Shown here one piece after another: positions 37,554-46,545 of a stretch of DNA of 64,000 nt (position 1 is its first letter; every line of letters begins with the position of its first letter). Position numbers and translations under genes: made by a program. Origin of the DNA: Roseobacter cerasinus (lineage in GTDB: Bacteria; Pseudomonadota; Alphaproteobacteria; Rhodobacterales; Rhodobacteraceae); contig NZ_BLIV01000001.1 in the NCBI RefSeq assembly GCF_009811755.1, forward strand, positions 62,001-126,000, given 5' to 3'. The notes beneath the pieces are model-generated. The model made no database searches, was not told where the DNA came from, and worked only from the letters and a program-made list of their open reading frames with translations.

Positions 37554-38519
37554 ATGTTGGACAAGACGCAGCAAATGACATTTCCCCAGATCAATTCCGC
37601 CTACAACCGGGTGTTTCGCCCGGGACGGCTCAGCGTTGGCCTCGTGTTGCCGCTCGAAGCCTATGCAGTTGGGGCAGACCCCACGATGCAGCGACATCTG
37701 GAAGCGGCGCAGAAAGCGGAAGAGCTGGGATTTGCCGCCCTTTGGCTGCGCGATGTGCCGTTCAACGTGCCAAGCTTTGGAGATGCGGGGCAGCTCTTTG
37801 ACCCCTTTGTCTATCTGGGTGCTCTTGCCACGGCCACCGAGCGGATTGCCCTTGGCACAGCAAGCGTGATCCTGCCGCTGCGCCATCCCGCCCATGTGGC
37901 CAAGGCAGCGGCAACAGCTGACGTGCTGTCGGACGGCCGGATTCTATTGGGTGTGGCATCAGGGGACCGGCCCGAGGAGTACCCGGCCATGAACCACAGC
38001 TTCGAGGATCGTGGCGCGCGCTTCCGCGACAGTTTCGACTACATCCGGGCGGTCGGGTCCGACCGCTCCATCCACGACGGCCCGCACGGCACCCTGTCTG
38101 GACACATTGACCTCTTGCCCAAGCCGCATGGCACGCGGCTGCCAATGCTGATCACCGGCGGTAGCCAGCAGTCGCCCGACTGGGTGGCCCAAAACGGGGA
38201 TGGCTGGATCACCTATCCCCGCAATGCCGCAGCACAGGGCCAAGTTATCGCCGACTACCGGGAGCGCGTTGCCGCATCTGGCCAGCCAGACAAACCCGTC
38301 ATGCAATCGCTCTATCTCGATCTGGTTTCCGATCCCAAGGCAGAGCCACGCCCCATTCACCTCGGGTTTCAGGCAGGGACGGACTTCCTATGCAGCTACC
38401 TGCGCGAGATCGAAACCCTCGGCGTCAACCACGTCGCCTTGAACCTGCGCTTCAATCAGGCCCCCATCGACACAACGCTCGAACAACTGGCGGACATTGT
38501 GCTGCCCGCGTTTTCCTAA
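37554..38519 (+). CDS. Luciferase-like (LLM class) flavin-dependent oxidoreductase
   Basis: The 321-residue protein has the bacterial-luciferase barrel: VGLVLPLEAYAVG, AQKAEELGFAALWLRDVPF, ERIALGTASVILPLRHPAHVAKAAATADVLSDGRILLGVASGDRPEEYPA and GSQQSPDWVAQNGDGW. Such enzymes use reduced flavin for monooxygenation or F420/FMN-linked oxidation. It begins 13 nt after the CmcJ-like gene and is followed 12 nt later by an SDR gene. Confidence 0.88.
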   Translation: MLDKTQQMTFPQINSAYNRVFRPGRLSVGLVLPLEAYAVGADPTMQRHLEAAQKAEELGFAALWLRDVPFNVPSFGDAGQLFDPFVYLGALATATERIALGTASVILPLRHPAHVAKAAATADVLSDGRILLGVASGDRPEEYPAMNHSFEDRGARFRDSFDYIRAVGSDRSIHDGPHGTLSGHIDLLPKPHGTRLPMLITGGSQQSPDWVAQNGDGWITYPRNAAAQGQVIADYRERVAASGQPDKPVMQSLYLDLVSDPKAEPRPIHLGFQAGTDFLCSYLREIETLGVNHVALNLRFNQAPIDTTLEQLADIVLPAFS

Positions 38520-38531
38520 AGGACTGACCCC

Positions 38532-39320
38532 ATGACCAAGACCATTCTCATCACCGGCTCAACCGACGGCATTGGCCTGCTCACGGCCAAAAAGCTGGCC
38601 GCTGCCGGGCACAAAATCCTCTTGCACGGACGCAGCGCCGCCAAGCTGGAGGCCGCCGCCGCCGAGGTCGGAGGCTGCGTTGAAACCTATGCCGCTGACC
38701 TCAGCGATCTGACCGCCGTGCAGCAACTGGCCGAGGACGTGCGGGCCGATTACAACCAACTCGATGTGCTGATCAACAACGCAGGCGTGCTGAAAGCGCC
38801 CGAAGCGGTGCTTGAGAACGGGCAGGATATCCGGTTTGTGGTGAACACGCTTGCGCCCTATCTGCTGACAGACCGGCTGTTGCCGATCATCCCCGGGGCG
38901 GGGCGCGTGGTGAACCTGTCCTCGGCCGCGCAGGCCCCGGTGAATCTGCGGGCGATGCGGGGCAATGTGCCGCTCGCGGACATGGACGCCTATGCGCAAA
39001 GCAAGCTCGCCATCACCATCTGGACCCGTGAATGGGCCAAAACCCTGCCCGATGGGCCCGCTATGATCGCAGTGAACCCCGGATCGCTACTGGCCTCGAA
39101 AATGGTCAAAGAGGGCTTTGGCGTTGCGGGCAATGACTTGAGCATCGGCGCGGACATCCTGATCGATGCCGCCCTCGGCGCGCGGTTCGCAGAGGCCTCT
39201 GGCGCCTATTTCGACAATGACAGCGGTCGTTTTGCCAATCCAAATGCCGCCGCGCTGGACACGGCGCACGCTGATGACGTCATGGCCACAATCAAAGATC
39301 TGCTCAGCCAGGCCGGCTGA
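38532..39320 (+). CDS. SDR-family oxidoreductase
   Basis: The 262-residue short-chain dehydrogenase has [21 protein letters not shown] (nucleotide-binding motif), LINNAGVL, the active-site serine in [10 protein letters not shown] and YAQSKLA (YxxxK). The C-terminus carries [16 protein letters not shown], as in retinol-dehydrogenase-like SDRs. It is the third gene of the LysR-controlled cluster. Its substrate is unknown. Confidence 0.88.
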   Translation: MTKTILITGSTDGIGLLTAKKLAAAGHKILLHGRSAAKLEAAAAEVGGCVETYAADLSDLTAVQQLAEDVRADYNQLDVLINNAGVLKAPEAVLENGQDIRFVVNTLAPYLLTDRLLPIIPGAGRVVNLSSAAQAPVNLRAMRGNVPLADMDAYAQSKLAITIWTREWAKTLPDGPAMIAVNPGSLLASKMVKEGFGVAGNDLSIGADILIDAALGARFAEASGAYFDNDSGRFANPNAAALDTAHADDVMATIKDLLSQAG

Positions 39321-39410
39321 CCCTCAGGGCGCAACTGCGCCATCCAATTTCACGCTCACCCCTCCCTCCCCTCGCGTGTGCCACGCCAAGGCCCAAGAAA
39401 GGACTGCTCA

Positions 39411-40256
39411 ATGAAATATGAAAACTTCCAAACCTTCGATGTTGCTGTCGCAAACGGCATCGCAACCGTCACCTTCAACTTTGGCTCTGTGAACGTGCAA
39501 GGCCAGGAGATGCTGGCCGACCTCAACAGCCTTGCAATGCGGCTCAAACGCGACCGCGAGACCAAGGTTGTGATCTTTCAATCCGCCAACCCGGAAATCT
39601 GGGTCTGCCATTACGACACAGACCTGCTCAAGGACATGTCAACCGAGGCTGTGTCGCGCGAAGACGCCCAACTGCTCGACTTGCAGGCGGTCTGCGAGCG
39701 CATCAGCAAGGTGCCGCAAGCCACCATTGCCAAGCTCGAAGGGTTTGCGCGCGGGGGTGGGCATGAGCTGGCGCTTGCGCTCGATATGCGGTTCGCCGCC
39801 CGCAGCAAGTACAAGTTCATGCAGATGGAGGTCGGCATGGGCATTCTGCCCTGCGGCGGCGGTGCCTCGCGGATGGCGCGCCAGACCGGTTTGGGCAAAG
39901 CGCTGGAGATCATCCTCAGCGCGCAGGACTACGATGCCGATGACGCAGAGCGGTTGGGCACGATCAACAAGGCACTGGAGCCTGACGAAATCGGCCCCTA
40001 TGTGGATGCTTTGGCCGCACGGATCGCGCAATTCCCGGCGGATGCGATCAACGCCTGCAAGCAGATGGTCTACGAATCCATCGACAAACCGATTGATGCG
40101 GCGCTCAAGGCTGAGGCCTATTGGCTCTATCAGGCGACCAGCAAAACGCCCGCGGTCAAACGCTTTGCCATCGCGGATGAACAGGGGCTCGAGCACGACA
40201 TCGAAAACCAGCGCAACTGGGGCGATCTGGTCATGCACGTGCAAGACATCAACTAA
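39411..40256 (+). CDS. Enoyl-CoA hydratase/isomerase family protein
   Basis: The 281-residue crotonase-fold protein has FNFGSVNVQGQEML near the N-terminus, the oxyanion-hole segment FARGGGHELALALDMRFAARS and the second active-site region MQMEVGMGILPCGGGASRMARQTG. The usual first oxyanion segment is altered to NPEIWVCHYDTDLL. The start ATG 39411 follows GAAAGGA. A CoA substrate is suggested by the fold, but no CoA ligase is in the cluster. Confidence 0.85.
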   Translation: MKYENFQTFDVAVANGIATVTFNFGSVNVQGQEMLADLNSLAMRLKRDRETKVVIFQSANPEIWVCHYDTDLLKDMSTEAVSREDAQLLDLQAVCERISKVPQATIAKLEGFARGGGHELALALDMRFAARSKYKFMQMEVGMGILPCGGGASRMARQTGLGKALEIILSAQDYDADDAERLGTINKALEPDEIGPYVDALAARIAQFPADAINACKQMVYESIDKPIDAALKAEAYWLYQATSKTPAVKRFAIADEQGLEHDIENQRNWGDLVMHVQDIN

Positions 40257-40277
40257 TCCCACCCCAGCCAACTGATC

Positions 40278-40316
40278 ACGTCCAAGCGTCCGCCGTCAGG
40301 ACGGACGCTTGGACGT
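40278..40316. repeat. 15-bp perfect inverted repeat between two genes of the cluster
   Basis: ACGTCCAAGCGTCCG (40278-40292) and its exact complement (40302-40316) flank a 9-nt loop, between the crotonase and quinone-reductase-like genes. No T-run follows, so it is not a standard terminator. It may be an mRNA-processing hairpin or protein site. Confidence 0.6.
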
Positions 40317-40338
40317 AATGTGCAAAAGGAATACCAAA

Positions 40339-41325
40339 ATGAAAGCAATGGTTCTGAACAGCTACGGCCCCGACGCAGAGTTTGAGGTAGCAGAGATCCC
40401 GGACCCGGTGGCGACACCAGGTCATGTTGTGGTCAAGGTCGCTGCAAGCAGCGTCAACACGGTCGACACCATGATCCGAAACATGGGGGCCGACCTGCCC
40501 TTGTCCCCGGCGCTGCCTGCGGTTCTGGGCATGGATTTTGCAGGCACGGTGACCGCAGTTGGCGACAGCGTGACAAACTTTGCAGTGGGTGACAAGGTGT
40601 ATGGCTGCGCGGGCGGTCTGTTGGAGCTGCAAGGCGCCTTGGCCGACCTCATGTTGGCCGATGCCCGCCTGATCGCCCACAAGCCTAAATCGCTCAGCAT
40701 GCGCCAGGCCACAGCCTTGCCGCTGGTGGGTATCACCGCCTACGAGGGACTAACCCGCGCTGATGTCGCCAAAGGGCAAACCGTGCTGGTTCAGGGGGGC
40801 GCAGGTGGCGTCGGCCATGTTGCCGTACAAATCGCCCGGAACATGGGCGCAACCGTGTCGGCCACGGGGCGCGGTGCGGATCAAATGGCTTTGATCAGAG
40901 ACCTGGGCGCAAACGCCATCGACGTCACAACGCAAAAGGTCGAGGACTATGTGGCCAAACACACCGGCGGTGCGGGCTTTGACATCGTGTTCGACAGTGT
41001 CGGCGGGGCGAACATGACAAACTCCTTTGCTGCGGCCAAGCTGAATGGACATGTCGCGTCAACCGTCGCTATGGTCGAGATGGACCTGACGCCTGTGCAT
41101 TTCAGAGGCTTGTCGCTGCATGTCGTTTTCATGCTGATCCCGATGATACACGATGTCGGGCGACAGGCGCATGGCGATATCCTGAAGACGTTGGCGGACC
41201 TGGCAGATGCAGGCGCGCTGAAACCGATTGTGGATGAGACGGTTTTCAAATTCGCTGATATCGGTGCGGCCCACGCGCATTTGACGAACGGGAATGCCAC
41301 CGGGAAGGTTGTGGTAGAGGCTTAG
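40339..41325 (+). CDS. Zinc-independent alcohol dehydrogenase / quinone oxidoreductase (MDR family)
   Basis: The 328-residue protein has the GroES-like half (MKAMVLNSYGPDAEFEVAEIPDP, MDFAGTVTAVGD) and Rossmann half (VLVQGGAGGVGHVAVQIARNMGATVSATG). No catalytic zinc ligands are visible, which points to the NADPH:quinone reductase branch. AAAAGGA lies 8 nt before ATG 40339. It is the last gene of the LysR-controlled run. Confidence 0.88.
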   Translation: MKAMVLNSYGPDAEFEVAEIPDPVATPGHVVVKVAASSVNTVDTMIRNMGADLPLSPALPAVLGMDFAGTVTAVGDSVTNFAVGDKVYGCAGGLLELQGALADLMLADARLIAHKPKSLSMRQATALPLVGITAYEGLTRADVAKGQTVLVQGGAGGVGHVAVQIARNMGATVSATGRGADQMALIRDLGANAIDVTTQKVEDYVAKHTGGAGFDIVFDSVGGANMTNSFAAAKLNGHVASTVAMVEMDLTPVHFRGLSLHVVFMLIPMIHDVGRQAHGDILKTLADLADAGALKPIVDETVFKFADIGAAHAHLTNGNATGKVVVEA

Positions 41326-41770
41326 ACTGCGGTGGAACGCATCGGTGCGCATCAAGTTAAGCTGCGCACCGCTCTCGATTTTATTCCATAATGTTCTCAA
41401 TGTGCTACCCTGTGGCACACCAAACGCGAATACTCCAGCCGTGCGGTGCAACATCCAAATGTCACTTTGGGCGGTAGTAGGCGTCCATACAGACTGCGGC
41501 ATAGGTCGAGTTGGCCTCAGAGCCGACTTGTGCCCCCGCAGCAGTGCCGTTGCCGCACGCCGACCTAGACCGGCCCAGTGATTGATGCCAACCGTATGGA
41601 TTCTCTGAGGACAAGCGAAGCAGCTGTCCTTGGGTATCATTGAACCGAAGTTCGGGCGACAGGTGGCGAAATCTCACGTGAGCCCATTTCGACCGATGCT
41701 GCACTGTGCATCAATGTCCGTTTCGAACATTTGCATTGACTCATAGCTTTATAACTATGTATCTGAAAGT
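41326..41770. other. Gene-free stretch
   Basis: No supportable gene, RNA or clear repeat was seen. Short frames on both strands have no family motifs. Confidence 0.5.
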
Positions 41771-42076
41771 ATGACTGATCGGCTCGAACAATCCAAAGCC
41801 CTCGCAAGCGATGTGCGGCTCTCCATTCTGGGCTGGCTGGCAGAACCTGATGCCCATTTTTCATATCAGGTGACGGGCAAGCCATCTGAGATCGGGGTCT
41901 GCGTCACGCTTCTAACGGAAAAGCTCGACATGGCACAGCCGACCGTGAGCCGTCATCTGGAGCTGCTGCGCCGGGCCGGGTTTCTGACCGTTAACAAAAT
42001 CGGGCGTTGGTCGTTTTTCCAGCGCGACGAAGCTGCCGTCATAGATTTCAAGGCGTGGATCAATGACAATCTTTGA
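41771..42076 (+). CDS. ArsR-type transcriptional regulator
   Basis: The 101-residue winged-helix protein (QSKALASDVRLSILGWLAE, MAQPTVSRHLELLRRAGFLTVNKIGRWSFFQRDE) belongs to the ArsR fold. Metal-binding cysteine pairs of the classic sensors are absent, so it may sense another signal. The region between helices is longer than usual (HFSYQVTGKPSEIGVCV). It overlaps the hydrolase gene by 14 nt and probably controls this operon. Confidence 0.87.
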   Translation: MTDRLEQSKALASDVRLSILGWLAEPDAHFSYQVTGKPSEIGVCVTLLTEKLDMAQPTVSRHLELLRRAGFLTVNKIGRWSFFQRDEAAVIDFKAWINDNL

Positions 42077-42989
42077 AGAGGCTGATGCAAGACTGCTGCC
42101 AGGTTTTGAACGGCGCTGGATAAGTGCGCCTCACGGCAAGGTGCTTGCCTTGGTCGGGGGAACGGGACCTGCACTGCTGATGCTGCATGGTGATCCGCAG
42201 ACACATCTGTGCTGGCACCACATCGCACCCAAGCTGACCGACCGATTTACGGTGGTCCTGACGGATATCCGGGGGCGCGGTGAAACGCATAAGCCCGGTC
42301 ACGATCCTGAACAGAACGCCTACACAAAACGCGATATGGCGGCCGAGCAGTTGGAGGTCATGCGACACCTCGGCCACGACAGGTTTGCCCTTGTTGCCCA
42401 TGACCGAGGCGCGCGGGTGGCGCGACGTCTTGTGCTCGATCACCCGGATGCGGTTACACAGCTCGTCGTGATGGACATCATCCCGGCATTGGATTTCTAC
42501 GAACACTCGAACGCCCAGATCGCTCAAGAGTATTTCTACTTCTCATTCCTGACGCAGGACTATCCGGTGCCGGAAACTCTTATTGCGGGAAACCCTGAAG
42601 CCTTTCTGAAACTGATCCTGATGGGGTTGTCCGACAAGGCCGTACACTACGACACGCTCGCCTTGCAGGCATACCTGACGGCAAACATGACACCGGAAGC
42701 CATCACTGCTATGTGCGAATGCTTTCGCGCAGGGTTCCACATTGATCGTCGGCACGATCAAATAGACCGGGATGCCGGAAAGAAGATCACTTGTCCGACC
42801 CTCGTGATGTGGGGAGAGCGCGGTGTCGTCGGAAAACACTTTGATGTGGAGCGTATCTGGCGCGACTGGTGTGAACAGCCACAGTTCGCGGCAATGCCGT
42901 CTGGGCACTTTATCCCCGAAGAAGCTCCGAACGAGTCGCTTGCGGCGCTGAACGGGTTCCTTACCGCTGAACCACTGCTAGATCTGTGA
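42063..42989 (+). CDS. Alpha/beta hydrolase, haloacid-dehalogenase-like subgroup
   Basis: The 308-residue hydrolase resembles fluoroacetate dehalogenase. It has LLMLHGDPQTHLCWHHIAP, the Asp nucleophile in VAHDRGARVARRL, VMDIIPALDFYEH, and the catalytic His in SGHFIPEEAP. The halide pocket of true fluoroacetate dehalogenases (a His-Trp pair after the cap helix) reads YFYFSF here, so defluorination is doubtful. An epoxide or ester substrate is as likely. It follows the ArsR gene by overlap. Confidence 0.8.
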   Translation: MTIFEEADARLLPGFERRWISAPHGKVLALVGGTGPALLMLHGDPQTHLCWHHIAPKLTDRFTVVLTDIRGRGETHKPGHDPEQNAYTKRDMAAEQLEVMRHLGHDRFALVAHDRGARVARRLVLDHPDAVTQLVVMDIIPALDFYEHSNAQIAQEYFYFSFLTQDYPVPETLIAGNPEAFLKLILMGLSDKAVHYDTLALQAYLTANMTPEAITAMCECFRAGFHIDRRHDQIDRDAGKKITCPTLVMWGERGVVGKHFDVERIWRDWCEQPQFAAMPSGHFIPEEAPNESLAALNGFLTAEPLLDL

Positions 42990-42998
42990 TGTCGAAGA

Positions 42999-43256
42999 TC
43001 TTTATGGTGCGCGACCGCGATGTCATCTGGTCAGCCTTCAGTGTCGGACGCGACCAGCTACGGATGGTAGCGCAGGCTGTCTTGCTTGGCGGGGCATGTC
43101 CGTGTCGGTCTAGAAGACAACCTCTATCTCAAATGCGGTGTCCTTACGCAAAACGAACAACTGGTCACACAGGCTGCCGACATCATCGACACGCTCGGCG
43201 GCGCAGTCATGTCTCCGGAAGAAACGCGCGACCTTCTTGGATTCGAACGGTCTTGA
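42999..43256 (+). pseudogene. BKACE (beta-keto acid cleavage enzyme, DUF849) 3' remnant with frameshift
   Basis: One frame reads VIWSAFSVGRDQLRMVAQAVLLGG. After an extra G in the GGGG run near 43096 the next frame continues HVRVGLEDNLYL, VLTQNEQLVTQAADII and PEETRDLLGFERS then stop. Together these form the conserved C-terminus of BKACE-type enzymes (normally about 300 residues). The N-terminal two-thirds is missing. This is a truncated, frameshifted fragment. Confidence 0.75.
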
Positions 43257-44008
43257 AACAGCGATTGATCATATCGGCAGGCGCAAGTGGGAACCGCCTT
43301 TCCATCGCCCGCCATTTTGCTGCCAACGGCGCGGCGGTCGCGATCTGTGACGCAATTGAGGAAGCCGTCGTGGTTGTCTCTGCCGAATTCGATCTCGCCA
43401 CGGTCTGTGATTCTCCTGACGCAGAGGCAATGGACGGCTTTGTGAAGGATGCCGCTTCGCGTCTAAAGTGGACTACTGCTGTTTTTGCCAACGCGGGAAC
43501 CGCTGGCCCGACGGCGAACCTTGAGGATATCAACCCAGACGACCGGTCTCGCGCCAACGCAGTGAACCTGACGGGGCAATACACGCGGCTAAAATCCACC
43601 ATCCCTCATTTGAAGGCGCAAGGCAGGGGGGCCGTGATCTTGATGTCATCCGCCACCGGTCGCCTCGGTTTGCCGATGCGAAGTCCCTACACGGCAGCGA
43701 AGTTGGGCGTCATCGGCCTCAAGGAAACTCTTGCGATGGACCTGGGACCGCATGGCATATCTGTGAATGCGACCCTTCCAGGTTCGGTGACCGGTCCGCG
43801 CATGTATGCGGTTTTGACAGCAAAAGCGAAGGTCATGGATATCTCCCTCGAAAGGGCCCGCGCGGCTGAGGTCGCCAATGTTTCGATGCAGCGTGTGATC
43901 GACCCGCAGGGGATCGCTGAACTTGCATGGTTCCTTGCCTCCCCGGCGGCCCGTTCGGTTTCAGGCCAGTCGGTCGGCGTCTGCGGCAACTTTGAAACTC
44001 TCCGATAG
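43253..44008 (+). CDS. SDR-family oxidoreductase with altered cofactor motif
   Basis: I start this 251-residue protein at TTG 43253, which overlaps the stop of the BKACE remnant (TTGA). It keeps FANAGTAGPTANL, VILMSSATGRLGLP, the catalytic YTAAK and VNATLPGSVTGPRM. The N-terminal glycine motif reads SAGASGNRLSIARHF, where GxxxGxG has lost its last glycine to Arg, so NAD(P) binding may be impaired. Together with the decayed neighbour this suggests early degeneration. Confidence 0.7.
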   Translation: MKQRLIISAGASGNRLSIARHFAANGAAVAICDAIEEAVVVVSAEFDLATVCDSPDAEAMDGFVKDAASRLKWTTAVFANAGTAGPTANLEDINPDDRSRANAVNLTGQYTRLKSTIPHLKAQGRGAVILMSSATGRLGLPMRSPYTAAKLGVIGLKETLAMDLGPHGISVNATLPGSVTGPRMYAVLTAKAKVMDISLERARAAEVANVSMQRVIDPQGIAELAWFLASPAARSVSGQSVGVCGNFETLR

Positions 44009-44016
44009 GGGTGCCC

Positions 44017-44646
44017 ATGATCATGAAGCTCGACCTCAAGCTCGATCACATCACGGTTGTTGCGCGCACACTAGATGAAGGAGCCGATCACATTCGGCAA
44101 ATGCTGGGGATCGACATGCCTCAGGGCGGTGCACATCCTGCCATGGGAACCCACAACCGGCTTCTGTCACTGGGAGAGTCGACATTTCTCGAACTTATCG
44201 CCGTCGATCAGCAGGCGGCTGCGCCGGATCGCCCACGATGGTTTGACCTTGATCGGTTTGACGGCCCTCCTGTGCTCGCGACCTGGGTGCTTGGGACAGA
44301 TGATATCCCGGCCGCGCTTTCCACGGCACATCCGGATAGTGGTGAAGCAACACCGATTACGCGTGGCGATCTGAGTTGGCTCATCTCTGTGCCGAAAGAT
44401 GGCTCCATGCCTGTGGACGGGGCATTTCCGGCGCTGATCGAATGGCCTTCTGGACCACATCCGGCGTCCCGAATGCCGGACCTGGGTTGCCGCATACAGT
44501 CACTTTCCATCAGCCATCCGGACGCGGAGACCATTGAAGTCTTGATCGGAAACAGAATTGATCGAACCTGCATTACGATCAGCAAAGGGCCAAAATCGAT
44601 ATTGGCTCAGATCGAGACGCCGAATGGAATGAAGGTTCTGTCCTGA
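44017..44646 (+). CDS. Glyoxalase-like domain protein
   Basis: The 209-residue protein begins LKLDHITVVARTLDEGADHIRQMLGI and contains GTHNRLLSLGESTFLELIAVD, the pattern of the glyoxalase-like (PF13468-type) fold. A second half (LGCRIQSLSISHPDAETI) completes the pair of beta-alpha-beta units. The metal ligand set is incomplete to the eye and the substrate is unknown. It is the last gene of the ArsR cluster. Confidence 0.75.
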   Translation: MIMKLDLKLDHITVVARTLDEGADHIRQMLGIDMPQGGAHPAMGTHNRLLSLGESTFLELIAVDQQAAAPDRPRWFDLDRFDGPPVLATWVLGTDDIPAALSTAHPDSGEATPITRGDLSWLISVPKDGSMPVDGAFPALIEWPSGPHPASRMPDLGCRIQSLSISHPDAETIEVLIGNRIDRTCITISKGPKSILAQIETPNGMKVLS

Positions 44647-44869
44647 AAGGTATCGCGCGTCAGCGGACATTCACCCGTGTTTTTTGAACAGCAAGAAGGT
44701 CCCACGCTTTTCGTATCGACGAGTCACGCTGCGAAAGTGCGGGTTGGGTCAGCGTCGTTGATCGCGATTTGAACGACCGCTGTGGCGACATATGCTGCAC
44801 AATCGAAGTATTGGTGCCGCAAGGGCAAAGGTATGCTGCGTTAGCGATGATGAAAGTGCTCACGTCTGC

Positions 44870-45320
44870 TTTGTCTCTGTGGCTTCGACGGATGGCGTCA
44901 CCACACTGGGCAAACTTTCCTGCCGGTGTTTCCCATTGCAAGGTCTCTCGTGACCGCTCGTTGAGTTGCCTCGCAACGGCGCTGAGCTTGGCTGTCAGTT
45001 GATATGTCGAGGCCTCTTGGAAAGCACTGGTGCAGGAGGCGATTGGTGTTTTTGTTGCGGCCGCGTTGCCACGGCGAGTGAGGATCGCAGAAATGGGCGC
45101 CGATCCTGGTGGCCATGGAGAAGGTCAGATGGTGCGTCCTTTCTGAGCCACGATCCCACGTCAGCGAGCGGTAGAGCTCCTTGGACCGTTTGCGGGCTTG
45201 CTTGATCAGGACGGTGATGACGCTCTGCGTGTCCTGGTTTGCGATAGTGGGTGTTGTCCGCTCTAGCGCCACAAATCTGCTTAAGTTTGTCATGACCGCT
45301 TGTCGGATTGTTGCGGGGCT
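44870..45320 (-). pseudogene. IS30-family transposase remnant
   Basis: The minus strand encodes LIKQARKRSKELYRSLTWDRGSERTHH and FCDPHSPWQRGRNKNTNRLLHQCFPRG, the C-terminal DDE region of IS30 transposases. A shift into another frame gives QWETPAGKFAQC. The catalytic glutamate in the usual SNENTN is lysine (RNKNTN). The N-terminal HTH part is missing. The copy is inactive. Confidence 0.8.
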
Positions 45321-45579
45321 AAAAGAAACTGGAGAAAAGCGAAGATGGCTTGCGCGGGTTTCTCAAGCTTGGTTGTGAGTTCACAGCTAAAGGCGAAATT
45401 GCAGCTTACCATATCCTATTGCCTAAACGCGCAAATGCCTTGGTTTACGTTTCGAACAATTCGAACAACGCGTCTACCGTGAATCCATCGTCAAAAATGA
45501 AACGCCTCAACGTCGCACTGGTGCCTCGAAAGTGATTGGTCTGGCAGACCTTCGGGCACATTCGCACGGAGGAAACAAA

Positions 45580-46545
45580 GTGTTTGCAAAAAATTTAATA
45601 AGTATGGCTGCAAGTTTGGCGGTTCTCGGAGCCTGTGCTCCGACTGACAGCCGGGATTCGCTGGGTCTGACGACGTCTGACACAGCCGGGCACCGGGTCG
45701 CTGGTGTGATCAGACATCTCAGTGCCTGTCCAAGCGACGTAGGTGACCTGAAGCGCATTGACCCGGCTTCACCGCGGCAAACCACGGAAGAGAAATTCGA
45801 GCCCAGGACAATTGGGGGGGTCGTCGCTGCGACAGCGGCAGACTTCGCCATCGAGATCGTTGGCGAGGCGCTTGAGCGTGAGAAAACCGCGCGCACCGGC
45901 CAGTCGGTGGCATCGGGCGTATTTATCGGGCCGGAACAGGTCATTTCGGGTGACGGCACGTTCTCGACAAATGGCGACGGCTGTCTGGTCATCTATCGCG
46001 GTGCGCTGGGCGAAGCGGTCGACACCCTCGCCGAAACAACAGAGGTCACCCCCAAGGGCAGCCAACCGACAAAGAAACTGACCAGGTCGGCGGCCAAAGC
46101 GTTGGGGCTGGCGGATTTCCCTGCGTTCTACGCTGAGTTCTTGATGGATGCGAGCAGCGTGCCGAACCGGCGGATTCTAACACTAAACCACATCAGCTAT
46201 GCGGAAACTTCCGCGATACGGGCCGGCTCCGGCATGAAATCGGTCACGGTTGCGCTGTCGCTCGGTGCTTCCGCGGGCGATGATGGCACGCCAACCCCGG
46301 ACCAGGAAAAGGCGGAACTGTACCGCTTCGATCTGGGACGGCTCAAGATCGGTCATTACTACGACGGCGGCGCTGTTACCCGGCTTTCCAGCAGCACGAA
46401 CGCGGCACGGGGCAGTAACATGGTGGCGCTGATCACAGAGGCCGAGGACCCGTCTGTGGCGCTTACCGCCCTGACCAAGGCCTTCGAGAAGAACCAGAGC
46501 GACCTGCGCGAAGCTCTCTTGACCAAGCTAAAGGGAGAAGAGTGA
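45580..46545 (+). CDS. Lipoprotein of the protease cluster
   Basis: GTG 45580 follows GGAGG by 8 nt and gives a 321-residue lipoprotein (MFAKNLISMAASLAVLGAC with lipobox LGAC). The mature part has TIGGVVAATAADFAIEIVGEALE, YAEFLMDASSVPNRRILTLNHISY and YRFDLGRLKIGHYYDGGAVTRL. I do not recognise a family. It begins the cluster and its stop overlaps the first protease start (TGATG), so it is coupled to it. It may anchor or inhibit the proteases, which is only inference. Confidence 0.75.
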   Translation: MFAKNLISMAASLAVLGACAPTDSRDSLGLTTSDTAGHRVAGVIRHLSACPSDVGDLKRIDPASPRQTTEEKFEPRTIGGVVAATAADFAIEIVGEALEREKTARTGQSVASGVFIGPEQVISGDGTFSTNGDGCLVIYRGALGEAVDTLAETTEVTPKGSQPTKKLTRSAAKALGLADFPAFYAEFLMDASSVPNRRILTLNHISYAETSAIRAGSGMKSVTVALSLGASAGDDGTPTPDQEKAELYRFDLGRLKIGHYYDGGAVTRLSSSTNAARGSNMVALITEAEDPSVALTALTKAFEKNQSDLREALLTKLKGEE

